Part shown: positions 56,158-64,000 of the stretch, piece by piece
Numbering within the stretch: position 1 is the stretch's first letter
How the letters are laid out: each line of letters begins with the position of its first letter
Assembly (NCBI RefSeq): GCF_000353285.1
Contig: NZ_KB731324.1
Location: forward strand, 4,668,577-4,732,576
DNA from: Leptolyngbya boryana PCC 6306
GTDB lineage: Bacteria; Cyanobacteriota; Cyanobacteriia; Leptolyngbyales; Leptolyngbyaceae
Direction: 5' to 3'
DNA: 64,000 nt
Translations under genes and position numbers: made by a program
Notes under the pieces: generated by a model
The model's input: only the letters and a program-made list of their open reading frames with translations
The model's database searches: none
What the model was told of the DNA's origin: nothing

Positions 56158-56179
56158 GCTCACAAGTTCCTCAACTTTG
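56158..56179 (+). promoter_or_regulatory. stress-island operator between alcohol dehydrogenase and Usp genes
   Basis: CTCACAAGTTCCTCAACTTT points toward the Usp gene (56242), about 63 bases before its ATG, followed by TATCTATAACTT as a candidate -10 region. It lies in a divergent gap, so it may also act on the dehydrogenase gene. Confidence 0.68.
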
Positions 56180-56241
56180 TTATCTATAACTTGAAGTGTA
56201 GAAAATTCCTGAGACTCAAGACGAGTAAGTGAGATTAAACT

Positions 56242-56748
56242 ATGTTTCGCAAAATTCTAGCCGCGATCGATGATTCTGACCTCAGCCAGGCGATTTTTGA
56301 GCAGGCTTTATCACTGGCAAAGACCAACCAGGCAGAATTGATGCTCCTGCATGTACTCGAACCCTTTATGGAGAGTTATCCGGGTGACCCATATGTGGGA
56401 GTCTCCGAGTCGGCAATGCAAGCGTATTGGAAACACTGGCATGAACGCGAGCAAGCAGGGTTGAACCGATTGAAGCTACTAGAAGAACAGGCGAGACCAG
56501 CAGAGGTTGCTCTAGAGTTCTCGCAAAATGTAGGCAATCCTGGCAAGGTCATTTGTGCTACTGCAAAAACTTGGAATGCCGATCTGATTATCGTCGGACG
56601 ACGAGGATTCAGGGGTCTCCAAGAGTTTTGGATGGGGAGTGTCAGTAATTATGTATTGCATCATGCACCTTGTCACGTCCTGACGATTCAAGGCGTTCCT
56701 CAGTCTCAAAGCCAATCAGAAATGGCGAACGCTGTGAGTGCAACGTAG
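56242..56748 (+). CDS. universal stress protein (UspA family)
   Basis: 168 residues in one Usp domain: KILAAIDDSDLSQAIFEQAL at the N-terminus and the nucleotide motif IVGRRGFRGLQEFWMGSVS. It is similar to the Usp at 54108 and clearly a paralog. The operator 63 bases upstream and the candidate -10 box suggest stress control. Confidence 0.94.
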   Translation: MFRKILAAIDDSDLSQAIFEQALSLAKTNQAELMLLHVLEPFMESYPGDPYVGVSESAMQAYWKHWHEREQAGLNRLKLLEEQARPAEVALEFSQNVGNPGKVICATAKTWNADLIIVGRRGFRGLQEFWMGSVSNYVLHHAPCHVLTIQGVPQSQSQSEMANAVSAT

Positions 56749-56921
56749 AAAAACCTGAATGTCGGATGAGTTTCGTGATTCGGCTGCTTTGAACATAGAT
56801 TTTAATTGGGGTGTAGACGGCATGATTGAACCGTCTACACCATCAATGCTTTCCAAATGAGAGGTGAGGCGATACGATCCTAGTCCACTAAAGTGCACTA
56901 GAAATTTGAAAATGGTGAGGA

Positions 56922-57371
56922 TTACGAATCCGCCTCTCTGCTCGTCATCCGTCCCGTCATTTCGGTCGGCTGAACCCGATAGACCTTAATGGCTTCAGCC
57001 CTACCTTGAGCATCGATCCAAGTGCGATTGATTGCAGGCGATAGGCTAGAATTCCGTGCCTTGGCGAGATGCATAACCTGATCGATATCGGATTGCTCTG
57101 TCAGACGCTCCGCTTCACCTGTGACGATCGCACTTCGCCAATGTTCTAGATCCTGAACTTCTTCAACCTGCAAACATAGCGCAGGATTGGCATCTAGATC
57201 ATGCGTCTTCATACCTTCGGTTGTAAACAGGTAAATCGCTGAGTCTTTGAGATAATACTGCATCGGAAGAACGTAGGGTCTTCCTTCATGAATACAGCCT
57301 AAATGACCATATCCGACTTTTTCTAAAAGTTCAAAAATGTCTTTTGAATTCATTTCATCAATATCTATCAT
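56922..57371 (-). CDS. pyridoxamine 5'-phosphate oxidase family (FMN-binding) protein
   Basis: About 149 residues from ATG 57371, which has GAGGAT upstream. The split-barrel fold is shown by GYGHLGCIHEGRPYVLPMQY and VTGEAERL. This group includes FMN-binding reductases and proteins linked to nitroimidazole resistance; they commonly occur with universal stress genes. The longer frame from 57443 is unlikely. A shared operator lies about 95 bases upstream. Confidence 0.9.
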   Translation of the reverse strand: MIDIDEMNSKDIFELLEKVGYGHLGCIHEGRPYVLPMQYYLKDSAIYLFTTEGMKTHDLDANPALCLQVEEVQDLEHWRSAIVTGEAERLTEQSDIDQVMHLAKARNSSLSPAINRTWIDAQGRAEAIKVYRVQPTEMTGRMTSREADS

Positions 57372-57463
57372 CGTAATTATCCTCGTGTAATCAACAAAGC
57401 TCCGTCTGAATCTTGAGGCGCTACTTTTAGAATTTGCGCACACTATTCAGACTAGATGGCAAA

Positions 57464-57484
57464 CTTGAGGAACTTGTGAAGATG
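57464..57484 (-). promoter_or_regulatory. stress-island operator upstream of the PNPOx gene
   Basis: On the minus strand CTTCACAAGTTCCTCAAG is read toward the PNPOx gene, about 95 bases upstream of its ATG. It differs from the copy at 56158 at only a few positions. Confidence 0.65.
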
Positions 57485-57572
57485 CTATGGCTTGGGCGGT
57501 GCAAGCATTTTTTCATCCTCGAAATTTTGTCGATTGGGTCGCTTGTTTCCCCCATTTTGCCTGACCTAGCTG

Positions 57573-57800
57573 TTAGCGCTCTAGGTTAGAGTTGATCTGC
57601 CAAATACGTTCTAGAAATTCTCGATCGGCTTCTAGCTGTTCTACTTCACGCTGATCTCGACGATGGACAACACTCGCAATTAAGAAAAACATGAAAAATA
57701 CTAAGAAAAAGCTCCCTGCAACTGCGGTAGAATCAACCGGGGTAGGAAGTTGCGATACAAATCGAGCTTCTGCTTGGATAGTAGGGTAAAAATGAGTCAT
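57573..57800 (-). CDS. small membrane protein with charged helix, unknown function
   Basis: 75 residues from ATG 57800. One membrane helix (AGSFFLVFFMFFLIASVVH) is followed by a charged helix (RRDQREVEQLEADREFLERI). A longer frame to 57938 is rejected; AGAAGGGG precedes ATG 57800. It lies about 205 bases downstream of another operator copy. It resembles regulatory micro-membrane proteins, but no family is recognised. Confidence 0.72.
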   Translation of the reverse strand: MTHFYPTIQAEARFVSQLPTPVDSTAVAGSFFLVFFMFFLIASVVHRRDQREVEQLEADREFLERIWQINSNLER

Positions 57801-58005
57801 TGTATATACAGCCCCTTCTTGTTCTAGTTTAACGAATCGAGAAAAATAAGTCACCAATCGGGATCGAGGCAGAAGTCGCAGCTTGAGTGAGGAGAGCCAA
57901 CAAAACGACAAATTGTCACGATTTTTGAACTTCTTCAAGCACAGATCAGATTCCTCGAAACACTTCTTTTCATCGAGCTTCTACAGAGTTCACTTTAATC
58001 CAGCA

Positions 58006-58027
58006 AGTTGAGGAACTCGTGAGGATG
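58006..58027 (-). promoter_or_regulatory. stress-island operator upstream of the 75-residue membrane protein
   Basis: On the minus strand CCTCACGAGTTCCTCAACTT is read toward the gene starting at 57800. It is one of the clearest copies of the direct repeat. Confidence 0.65.
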
Positions 58028-58042
58028 AATAATAAATCGTTT

Positions 58043-58060
58043 GCACAAGTTCCTCATTTT
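58043..58060 (+). promoter_or_regulatory. stress-island operator, divergent partial copy
   Basis: GCACAAGTTCCTCATTTT lies 16 bases from the previous site but in the opposite direction. No plus-strand gene follows, so it may drive an antisense or non-coding transcript or simply widen the regulator's binding site. Confidence 0.45.
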
Positions 58061-58143
58061 TTGAACCCTCGACATCCAGTTTTGCTGACTTCTTCCCAAG
58101 CCCGAGTGAGATGGATTGCTCAATTTATCTGCATTGCAAGCAT

Positions 58144-58950
58144 CTAGAGGTTTTCTGATTCTGATGGTGCAGATGGTGCAGTTAAATGACTCGCTAAGGA
58201 TTGGATCTCGGTTCGTAGCGCTGCAATCTCCACGTGTAAAGCTTGAATTGATTTTGTCCCGGCAATCTCGGCGGCATCATCTTCAGCATCTCGATCGACA
58301 AAAAAAGTTGCGATCGTAGCTGTGACATATCCAAACACTGCAAAACCATAGACTGCTAGGACAAAGCACAGAATTCGTCCTTCTGGCGATCGCGGAAAGT
58401 AATCTGATCCCATGGTCGTTAAGAGCATTGCCGTCCACCATAAGGCAGTTCCGTAATTCTGTAATCCATTTGGCACTTCTCGCTCAAATGCGTACATTCC
58501 CGCAGCACCTACTAAGATTACGATCGCGGTTGAAGCAATAACATAACCAAATCCGCGTCGTTGAAAGCTAGTACTCAGTGATTTCATGCCGCGATTAGTG
58601 CGTGTCATAATGCCTAGCAATCGGATTCCCCGCGCTGCTCGTACTACTCGAAAGACTCGCAAAATGCGTAGCGCTGGCAATGCGAGTGAGCAGACGGTTA
58701 ACCAATTCTGTCGAAGATAGACGCGCTTATACGGTGCGATCGCAAACTCTAATAGAAAATTGAAGATAAAGAGCAGCCAAATCGTAGTCCCCGCGACATC
58801 TAGGAATGGATTCAGTCCCACAATAAGTTCTACAACAAACAAGGCTAGCCAAACAAAGCTCAGGACTAACATTGGAATATCGAGCCATTCTTCGAGTTGT
58901 TGTAAAATCTCGTTCCGGGCTTGAGAGAGGGAGTGTTGATGATGATTCAT
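58144..58950 (-). CDS. voltage-gated ion channel family protein with unusual pore motif
   Basis: 268 residues with six membrane segments. The fourth has regularly spaced arginines (ALRILRVFRVVRAARGIRLL), the voltage-sensor pattern. The pore loop reads WWTAMLLTTMGSDYFP, where potassium channels carry TVGYGD. The C-terminus is a coiled coil (ALHVEIAALRTEIQSLASHL). The fold is that of a Kv-type tetramer, but the ion cannot be assigned because the selectivity filter differs. Confidence 0.92.
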   Translation of the reverse strand: MNHHQHSLSQARNEILQQLEEWLDIPMLVLSFVWLALFVVELIVGLNPFLDVAGTTIWLLFIFNFLLEFAIAPYKRVYLRQNWLTVCSLALPALRILRVFRVVRAARGIRLLGIMTRTNRGMKSLSTSFQRRGFGYVIASTAIVILVGAAGMYAFEREVPNGLQNYGTALWWTAMLLTTMGSDYFPRSPEGRILCFVLAVYGFAVFGYVTATIATFFVDRDAEDDAAEIAGTKSIQALHVEIAALRTEIQSLASHLTAPSAPSESENL

Positions 58951-59089
58951 ACGACTGCCAATGTTACTGGTACGCTGCTTGCAACTTTGCTCTCACTGAT
59001 GAGAGAGGCTTACTACTCTATGTTGCAATGATAGGTCTTTCATCTGGCGTAGGCAGTAACATGCCAAACCACAAGAACACCCAAACTTT

Positions 59090-60835
59090 CTACAAAATAA
59101 CTCCCGGCGGCAATGGCACAATCCCCGGTACTTCTCCTCCTAGCATTGCTGACTGATAATCAATCATCGTTGCCCCATGCTCTCGAAACACCGCTAACAA
59201 CGATCGCTCAGCCCGGCGAGGTAACATCGTCCGCCAAGTTCTCAACGCTTCCAATACATTCCCCAGCCCATTAAAGCGATCGCGATCTTGCACTGCCACT
59301 CGATCATTCTCACCCCGCCAACTCCGAGGCACATATCCCATCGGAAATAGCACATTGTTTTCAACCCGTTCTAAGAGCGATCGCAACCCTGCAAACCGCC
59401 GCGCATGATAGTCATTCGGATTGGCAACGAGCCAAGCACTTACCGTCGGATCATTAACGACCTGATCGCGAAACTTGCGAATTGCACCAAACAACGCCTG
59501 ATTAGAATCTCGCACACAAGAAGTCGAAGGAGTCACAACCGAAGCTCCGTTTCCATCTCCCGATCGATATCTTGCCTCCATATAAGCTAACTCTCGCTTA
59601 ATCAAATTCAATGGATTAAACGTATAACTTCCCATCTTGTATGCAACCAATTCCGGCATTCTCACCAACACATCCGACACCGGAATCGTATACATCCAAC
59701 CCCGCTGCAAACTGCCCATATAACAATGCCAACTCTGTGCTCCAGACACGATCGACAATGGACTATGTGCATAAACCTGTCGATAAATTAACCGAAACCG
59801 CAACGCCCCAGTAAACTCATCCGGCAGCAGCTTCGCAAACCCAAACGAGAAGTGCCCTGTCACGATCGGTATCTTATTCGCCCGCGCCCCTCCTCGCCAC
59901 CCAAACGTATGCAGCACCAAAGCTTCATCCCCACGCTGCCATAACTCTCTCGTTCGCCGCTCAAGTAAACTCACTGTTCTCTGAGTCGGTGGAACGACCT
60001 GTCCATTATTGTCTACTAGCGTCGAATTCACTTGATGTAGTGGCATCTGCTTCCACTTGTCTCGATCGACATAGTTCTGTGTTTCCTCCCGTCCAATCAC
60101 CATCTGCTCTGGTGGCAATCGCAGAATCTCAGCAGGTTCCAATGCCTGCACCATAAACTTTCCATCACGACCTCTTGCACCATAGATGTACCAGCCATTT
60201 GCATTCAGAGGCAACTTCTCAATATTCACGATCGAGCTTTGCTCCAAATTAAACTTCGGATTCAGAGTCCCGGATGCAGGCAAACTCACAATCTCTTCCG
60301 CACCTTCAAACCGACGACTCGTACGATCGTAATGTCGCACCCGATAGTCTTTCCCACCCACAGGCGCAACAAACTGCACAAACCCGCGTGCGATCCCCTC
60401 AATCTGAATCGGTTCATCATTAATCCGAATAATCCAACTTTCTGCTTCTCGATCGACAGACACCACATCCAGTTCGACCTGCATATCATCTTCTGCCCTT
60501 GCTCCAATCAGCGACTCCAAAGGGCTAACTTGCTGCCATCCATCTAATCGAACCGGATGGATATTGCCTTTCGCCTGACTATCGCGCGTAATTTGATCAA
60601 ATCGCAGATCACGCGTTGCTTTCGCGAGCCAAGGCTGATGAATCGAATCTCGATGCCACGTCAACCAAACTTGCTGACCTTTCAGGTGAGCCTGGCTCGC
60701 TGGCACATTTTGAATTTCAATAAACACGCCTCCATCCTGCCGCCGTTGCTGAGTTTGCGGCAAAATCAGTCGTCCAGTCCAAGGCGCGATCGGCAAATAA
60801 TAACCATCTAGATTCGAGATCGTGAGCTTTTCCAT
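59090..60835 (-). CDS. large soluble protein of unknown function
   Basis: 581 residues without a signal peptide or membrane helices. It has an N-terminal beta-rich half with repeated VWLTWHRDS/LDGWQQVSPL-like segments. The second half has conserved-looking motifs GWRGGARANKIPIVTGHFSF, SGAQSWHCYMGSLQRGW and YHARRFAGLRSLLERVE. A Cys/His/Asn set (SWHC, STSCVRDSNQA) could form a catalytic centre, but this is only a suggestion. Similar proteins are present in cyanobacteria under vague names; I assign no function. Confidence 0.85.
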   Translation of the reverse strand: MEKLTISNLDGYYLPIAPWTGRLILPQTQQRRQDGGVFIEIQNVPASQAHLKGQQVWLTWHRDSIHQPWLAKATRDLRFDQITRDSQAKGNIHPVRLDGWQQVSPLESLIGARAEDDMQVELDVVSVDREAESWIIRINDEPIQIEGIARGFVQFVAPVGGKDYRVRHYDRTSRRFEGAEEIVSLPASGTLNPKFNLEQSSIVNIEKLPLNANGWYIYGARGRDGKFMVQALEPAEILRLPPEQMVIGREETQNYVDRDKWKQMPLHQVNSTLVDNNGQVVPPTQRTVSLLERRTRELWQRGDEALVLHTFGWRGGARANKIPIVTGHFSFGFAKLLPDEFTGALRFRLIYRQVYAHSPLSIVSGAQSWHCYMGSLQRGWMYTIPVSDVLVRMPELVAYKMGSYTFNPLNLIKRELAYMEARYRSGDGNGASVVTPSTSCVRDSNQALFGAIRKFRDQVVNDPTVSAWLVANPNDYHARRFAGLRSLLERVENNVLFPMGYVPRSWRGENDRVAVQDRDRFNGLGNVLEALRTWRTMLPRRAERSLLAVFREHGATMIDYQSAMLGGEVPGIVPLPPGVIL

Positions 60836-61362
60836 GTTGAGTTACTTCTGATTCTGAAATGATTCGGACAATTCAAGACAATGCAGCCTATCTCAACGTC
60901 TAAAAAGTTAGGCTATCAAATCGCCCAGAATTGCGACATCGGAAGCAACAAAGCGTTCTGACAAAACAAGAAAGCCCATCACGTCCAGGTTGGACAACAG
61001 CTTCACTCCTCTCAATTACGGCAACTGAGTTGCAATCGTCTCTCTTCTTCAACGCTAATTGGAACAGAAAGTCAATCGAGCAGTCTTCAGCTCTAGTACC
61101 TCTTAAACCCTGGACGCTTACATATTTCAAAATTTCCTCTCCGGAAAAATTAGATTAAATCTATAGGGAGATATCTCAATACTGGTCAATCATTAGCATT
61201 ACAATGCTTTGGACATATACACAGATTGAATCGTGAGTGAATCGTGTCGATTCAGTCTCAATTGACGAATTTTTCCAGTCTTGAGCTTGCGCGATCGCAT
61301 TGTCTAGCCTCTGCGATCGTGGCTAAGACGACCTGCTTATCTTTACAAGAGTATTGTGCCGA
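60836..61362. other. 527-base intergenic region before the desaturase gene
   Basis: Two overlapping frames of 75-76 codons exist on opposite strands (about 60900-61158), but neither has a convincing start signal or recognisable sequence. No hairpin stands out. It probably contains the promoter of the desaturase gene; a HIP1-type GCGATCGC is present at about 61290. Confidence 0.45.
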
Positions 61363-62496
61363 ATGGAACCCGTGATCGAAAAGTCTGAATTTGTGCTGAC
61401 CCCGTACATGAAAAGCAACGACTGGCGAGCAACCTTCCAGATTCTCAACACCGTTGTTCCTTATTGCCTGCTGTGGTTTCTCACGGTCAAAGCTGCTGCC
61501 ATTTCCGTCTGGCTTCTTCCACCACTCATCATCCTGATGACGCTATTTTCGCTGCGCTGCTTCTCTTTGATGCACGACTGCGGACATTACTCACTGTTTC
61601 GATCGAAACAAATCAACCGCATTGTCGGATTCCTGCTGGGGATCATCAATGCGATCCCGCAATATGCCTGGTCAAGAGATCATGCCTACCATCACAAAAC
61701 CAATGGCGATTGGGAACGCTACCGTGGCGTAGCAGACTTCCTCTCTACCACCGAATTCGCCCAACTCACGCCATCACAGCAAAAGACTTACGAAATTCTT
61801 CGCCATCCCCTCATGGCTTTGCCCGGCGGTTTCTTCTACCTGGCTCTCCAACCTCGCCTATCCCTAATCGCCGGAATCTACGGCTTTATTGTCCATGCTG
61901 CTACCTGCTTAAGCACAAATCCGCGCATCCATCTATCAGAGATTCTCTCAACTCATCAATCAAAGCATTGGAAGTCATCTACCGAATTTTGGGATCTCTT
62001 GCTGAACAATGTTTGTGTGATCAGCAGTTGGATCATTCTTAGCTCTCTACTCGGAGCAAGCTTCTTTTTTAGTATCTACTCCAGTGTTCTCACCTTATCG
62101 GCGATGATTTTCATCTGGATTTTCTTCATGCAGCACATCTTTGAAGGCTCCTATGCGCATACAACAGAAGGCTGGAACTATATTACTGGAGCGATCGAAG
62201 GCAGTAGCTACTTACAACTTCACCCCATTCTCAAATGGTTCACAGCCAATATTGGTTACCACAACATCCATCATCTTTCCGAGCGGATCCCAAACTATCA
62301 TCTAGAAGCTTGCCACAATCAAAATATTCACCTGCTCTCCAAGGTCAAAACGCTAACCATCGGTAAGATGTTTACCTGTGCAAAGTTTATTCTCTGGGAT
62401 CCCGATTCAAACTCTTTAGTTTCGATCGCATCTTTCCGCCAATCTCAGGCAATCCGCTTAGTCCAGACTGGCATCCCATCTCAACTCAAGTCTTAG
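61363..62496 (+). CDS. membrane fatty acid desaturase
   Basis: About 377 residues. The three histidine boxes that bind the di-iron centre are clear: HDCGH (71-75), DHAYHH (106-111) and HNIHH near the C-terminus. Several membrane helices separate them. The pattern fits acyl-lipid desaturases of the omega-3/delta-12 type, which adjust membrane fluidity in cold; the regiospecificity cannot be read from sequence. ATG 61363 is preferred to the TTG 9 bases earlier. Confidence 0.92.
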   Translation: MEPVIEKSEFVLTPYMKSNDWRATFQILNTVVPYCLLWFLTVKAAAISVWLLPPLIILMTLFSLRCFSLMHDCGHYSLFRSKQINRIVGFLLGIINAIPQYAWSRDHAYHHKTNGDWERYRGVADFLSTTEFAQLTPSQQKTYEILRHPLMALPGGFFYLALQPRLSLIAGIYGFIVHAATCLSTNPRIHLSEILSTHQSKHWKSSTEFWDLLLNNVCVISSWIILSSLLGASFFFSIYSSVLTLSAMIFIWIFFMQHIFEGSYAHTTEGWNYITGAIEGSSYLQLHPILKWFTANIGYHNIHHLSERIPNYHLEACHNQNIHLLSKVKTLTIGKMFTCAKFILWDPDSNSLVSIASFRQSQAIRLVQTGIPSQLKS

Positions 62497-62519
62497 TTCC
62501 AAGTCTCACTCCTCACACT

Positions 62520-63302
62520 CTATCTTCTAATTCTGCCGACGGGATCAAGCCACTGTAAAACCACCTGCTCTAACTGTCGTAACTCTCGATATACCTCTTG
62601 TCTCATCCACTGCCCGATCGCATCAATTGGCGTAAATGATCCCCCAACCTGCCACTTGACATCCGGTCCGAGCGGGGTCACATGCGTCCCTTTCAACCGC
62701 CGTGTCGCAATCATGCCTGGAAAACTCTCTTCTAACAACTGCGCCAACCCCAACGATTGATCGATCGAATCATCCGCAAACTTAATCAACAAATTTCGTC
62801 GAACTGCGTAGCGATCGCGAATCAGTGCATTCGTCTCGACAGGTGACGGAGTAAACTCGACGGCTACTCCTTGCGGCTTGAAAAACTGTGAAAACTGCTC
62901 AACCAAGGGCACTGCATCCCGTGCCGCATAGTTATTAAACGAAATCAGCACATTCCCTGCTCGTTCTACCGCAAACAGACTGCCAATCAACAGATGCAAT
63001 TTGCACCCCATACTGTGCCCAATCCCATAAATGGGTAAATATCGCACTGAGACACGCGATCGCACATTTTCCATTGCCCGTTCAAAACTGACTAAAACTG
63101 ACTTGGCAATCTCCGTATGATCAAACGTATTCACAAACGGAGTTGCCACGACCAAGTATCCCTGCTCGCCTAAAAACTCTAACAATCGCCGATACGTTAA
63201 CTGCGGAGCCGTCGCCACAAACGCCCCACCTAAAAAATGAACGATCGCGATCGGACGATCCGGAATCAAAACCCAATTCCCCGAAATTTCCTGCCAATCC
63301 AT
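62520..63302 (-). CDS. DUF1350 family protein (alpha/beta-hydrolase fold)
   Basis: About 260 residues. The N-terminal segment (WQEISGNWVLIPDRP) and the nucleophile elbow GIGHSMGCKL are typical of the DUF1350 family found in cyanobacteria and plants. Strand-nucleophile order suggests an alpha/beta hydrolase; the rest of the triad is not obvious, and enzyme activity is unproven. It is convergent with the desaturase gene. Confidence 0.9.
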   Translation of the reverse strand: MDWQEISGNWVLIPDRPIAIVHFLGGAFVATAPQLTYRRLLEFLGEQGYLVVATPFVNTFDHTEIAKSVLVSFERAMENVRSRVSVRYLPIYGIGHSMGCKLHLLIGSLFAVERAGNVLISFNNYAARDAVPLVEQFSQFFKPQGVAVEFTPSPVETNALIRDRYAVRRNLLIKFADDSIDQSLGLAQLLEESFPGMIATRRLKGTHVTPLGPDVKWQVGGSFTPIDAIGQWMRQEVYRELRQLEQVVLQWLDPVGRIRR

Positions 63303-63492
63303 GAGCAATCTGCACGCGCGAAGGGTATCTATAAGTCAATTCTATTGGATTCGTAGAGAGGAGGGAGCGAGGAATAAAGGAGTCTTCCCACTTCCTCAGC
63401 GGCAATTGCGTCCATTTAGGTTCGGTTCTACGATCTACCCTAAGTCCGAAAAACCGATACTCTCTAAATAAGTCGCCGTCAACAGTCGTGAT

Positions 63493-64000
63493 ATGTCTGA
63501 GTGGATCTTCCCAACGTTAAGCGAACTTCTGTCTCGTGAAGTTCCAGAATCGTCTCACCCTCCCAGTGCAGCCCTGCGACAAATCAAAGCAGAGCGCGAA
63601 TGGTTTAGCGCGATCGCGGCTCTAGAATCCCTTCTCTCATCTACTGAAGGCGTACTCTTCTCCGCCCCTCTACCAATTCTCAGCCAGCCAGAAAGCTTTC
63701 CCAATATCACCACCTACTCCTTCACCCCGAACGCCCTATTTTCAGGTTTTTCCTTTCAGCTTCCCTCTGCAAACGGTGAAACTTCAGAGTGTGAAACCAA
63801 TACCCTCGGTCTTTTCCCCGGCGATGCACTTGCCGCCGAAGCCTTTTGCCTTGCCCTGACCTCAAAATTCAGTCTTCTCATGGTGCTCGGCGAAGACCGT
63901 GCCAAAAATCCTGCCTTTTTCTTCTCATTTGACCCCGAAGAGATCACTAAAGCTTGGCAAGTTCTGCGCCTGCGTGTTGTCTTGATGAATCCTGGACATT
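63493..64000 (+). CDS. 5' part of a large protein, likely cyanobacterial signalling protein (cut by window end)
   Basis: 169 codons remain open to the last base. The N-terminus (MSEWIFPTLSELLSREVPES) and the later AFCLALTSKFSLLMVLGED, FFFSFDPEEITKAWQVLRLR resemble, from memory, the sensory N-terminal domain of cyanobacterial histidine kinases of DICT type. The kinase or output part would lie beyond the window. The family call is tentative; that this is a coding start is well supported by codon pattern. Confidence 0.7.
   Translation, partial: MSEWIFPTLSELLSREVPESSHPPSAALRQIKAEREWFSAIAALESLLSSTEGVLFSAPLPILSQPESFPNITTYSFTPNALFSGFSFQLPSANGETSECETNTLGLFPGDALAAEAFCLALTSKFSLLMVLGEDRAKNPAFFFSFDPEEITKAWQVLRLRVVLMNPGH

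Noticed and set aside
60900-61158. Two opposing 75- to 76-codon frames
   Set aside because: They overlap each other, have no clear ribosome site, and neither resembles a known family. Kept as intergenic.
1-64000. CRISPR arrays, tRNA and rRNA genes, prophage
   Set aside because: No regularly spaced direct repeats, no tRNA-like cloverleaf with a T-loop that I could find, no rRNA segments and no phage structural genes were seen. A covariance search would be needed to exclude tRNAs fully.

Overview
The window is chromosomal DNA of a cyanobacterium. It carries genes for photosystem I (psaL, psaI), photosystem II (psbA, psbE, psbF, psbL, psbJ, ycf48, the photosystem II S4 protein) and the NDH-1 subunits ndhC-ndhK-ndhJ. 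The octamer GCGATCGC, the HIP1 repeat typical of cyanobacteria, recurs throughout. Gene content fits a Leptolyngbya-like organism, but the sequence alone does not settle the genus. I saw no tRNA, rRNA, CRISPR array, intact insertion sequence or prophage.

Layout: 0-1.2 kb holds a decayed reading frame and two small genes. From 2.1 to 10.4 kb lie a one-module NRPS (adenylation, N-methyltransferase, carrier, reductase) and two coupled sensor-kinase proteins. From 10.5 to 24 kb come biotin ligase, an AmpG-like transporter, psbA, purS-purQ, a Zur-type regulator, a ClC channel fused to CBS and Usp domains, and assorted housekeeping genes including sbcD. From 24 to 35 kb lie a PIN toxin-antitoxin pair, ftsW, cytochrome c maturation genes (ccdA, ccsB), a MoxR ATPase, a CtpE-like P-type ATPase and a DUF885 protein. 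From 35 to 42.5 kb is a photosynthesis block: psaL, a large unknown gene and psaI on the plus strand; rubredoxin, ycf48 and psbEFLJ on the minus strand; then ndhCKJ. From 43 to 46 kb is the ergothioneine cluster egtC-egtB-egtD, with a palindromic repeat inserted in frame in egtB.

From 47.8 to 51.4 kb is a minus-strand operon-like unit: a fold-type III decarboxylase relative that seems to lack its PLP lysine, coupled to two tandem paralogs with an N-terminal zinc ribbon, two membrane segments and a possible Toprim-like domain. From 52 to 58.1 kb is a stress island: a group 2 sigma factor, two universal stress proteins, a zinc alcohol dehydrogenase, an FMN-binding PNPOx-family protein, two tiny membrane proteins and one exported protein. 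A shared element, CTCACAAGTTCCTCAA, sits upstream of most of these units, always in the same direction relative to the downstream gene. It is an 11-bp-period direct repeat and looks like the operator of an undescribed local regulon. From 58 to 64 kb are an ion channel with a non-canonical pore motif, an unknown 581-residue protein, a fatty acid desaturase, a DUF1350 protein and the 5' part of a likely sensory protein cut by the window end.

The most promising items are the repeated operator of the stress island, the decarboxylase/Toprim-like gene set, and the glycine-type A-NMT-PCP-R synthetase.
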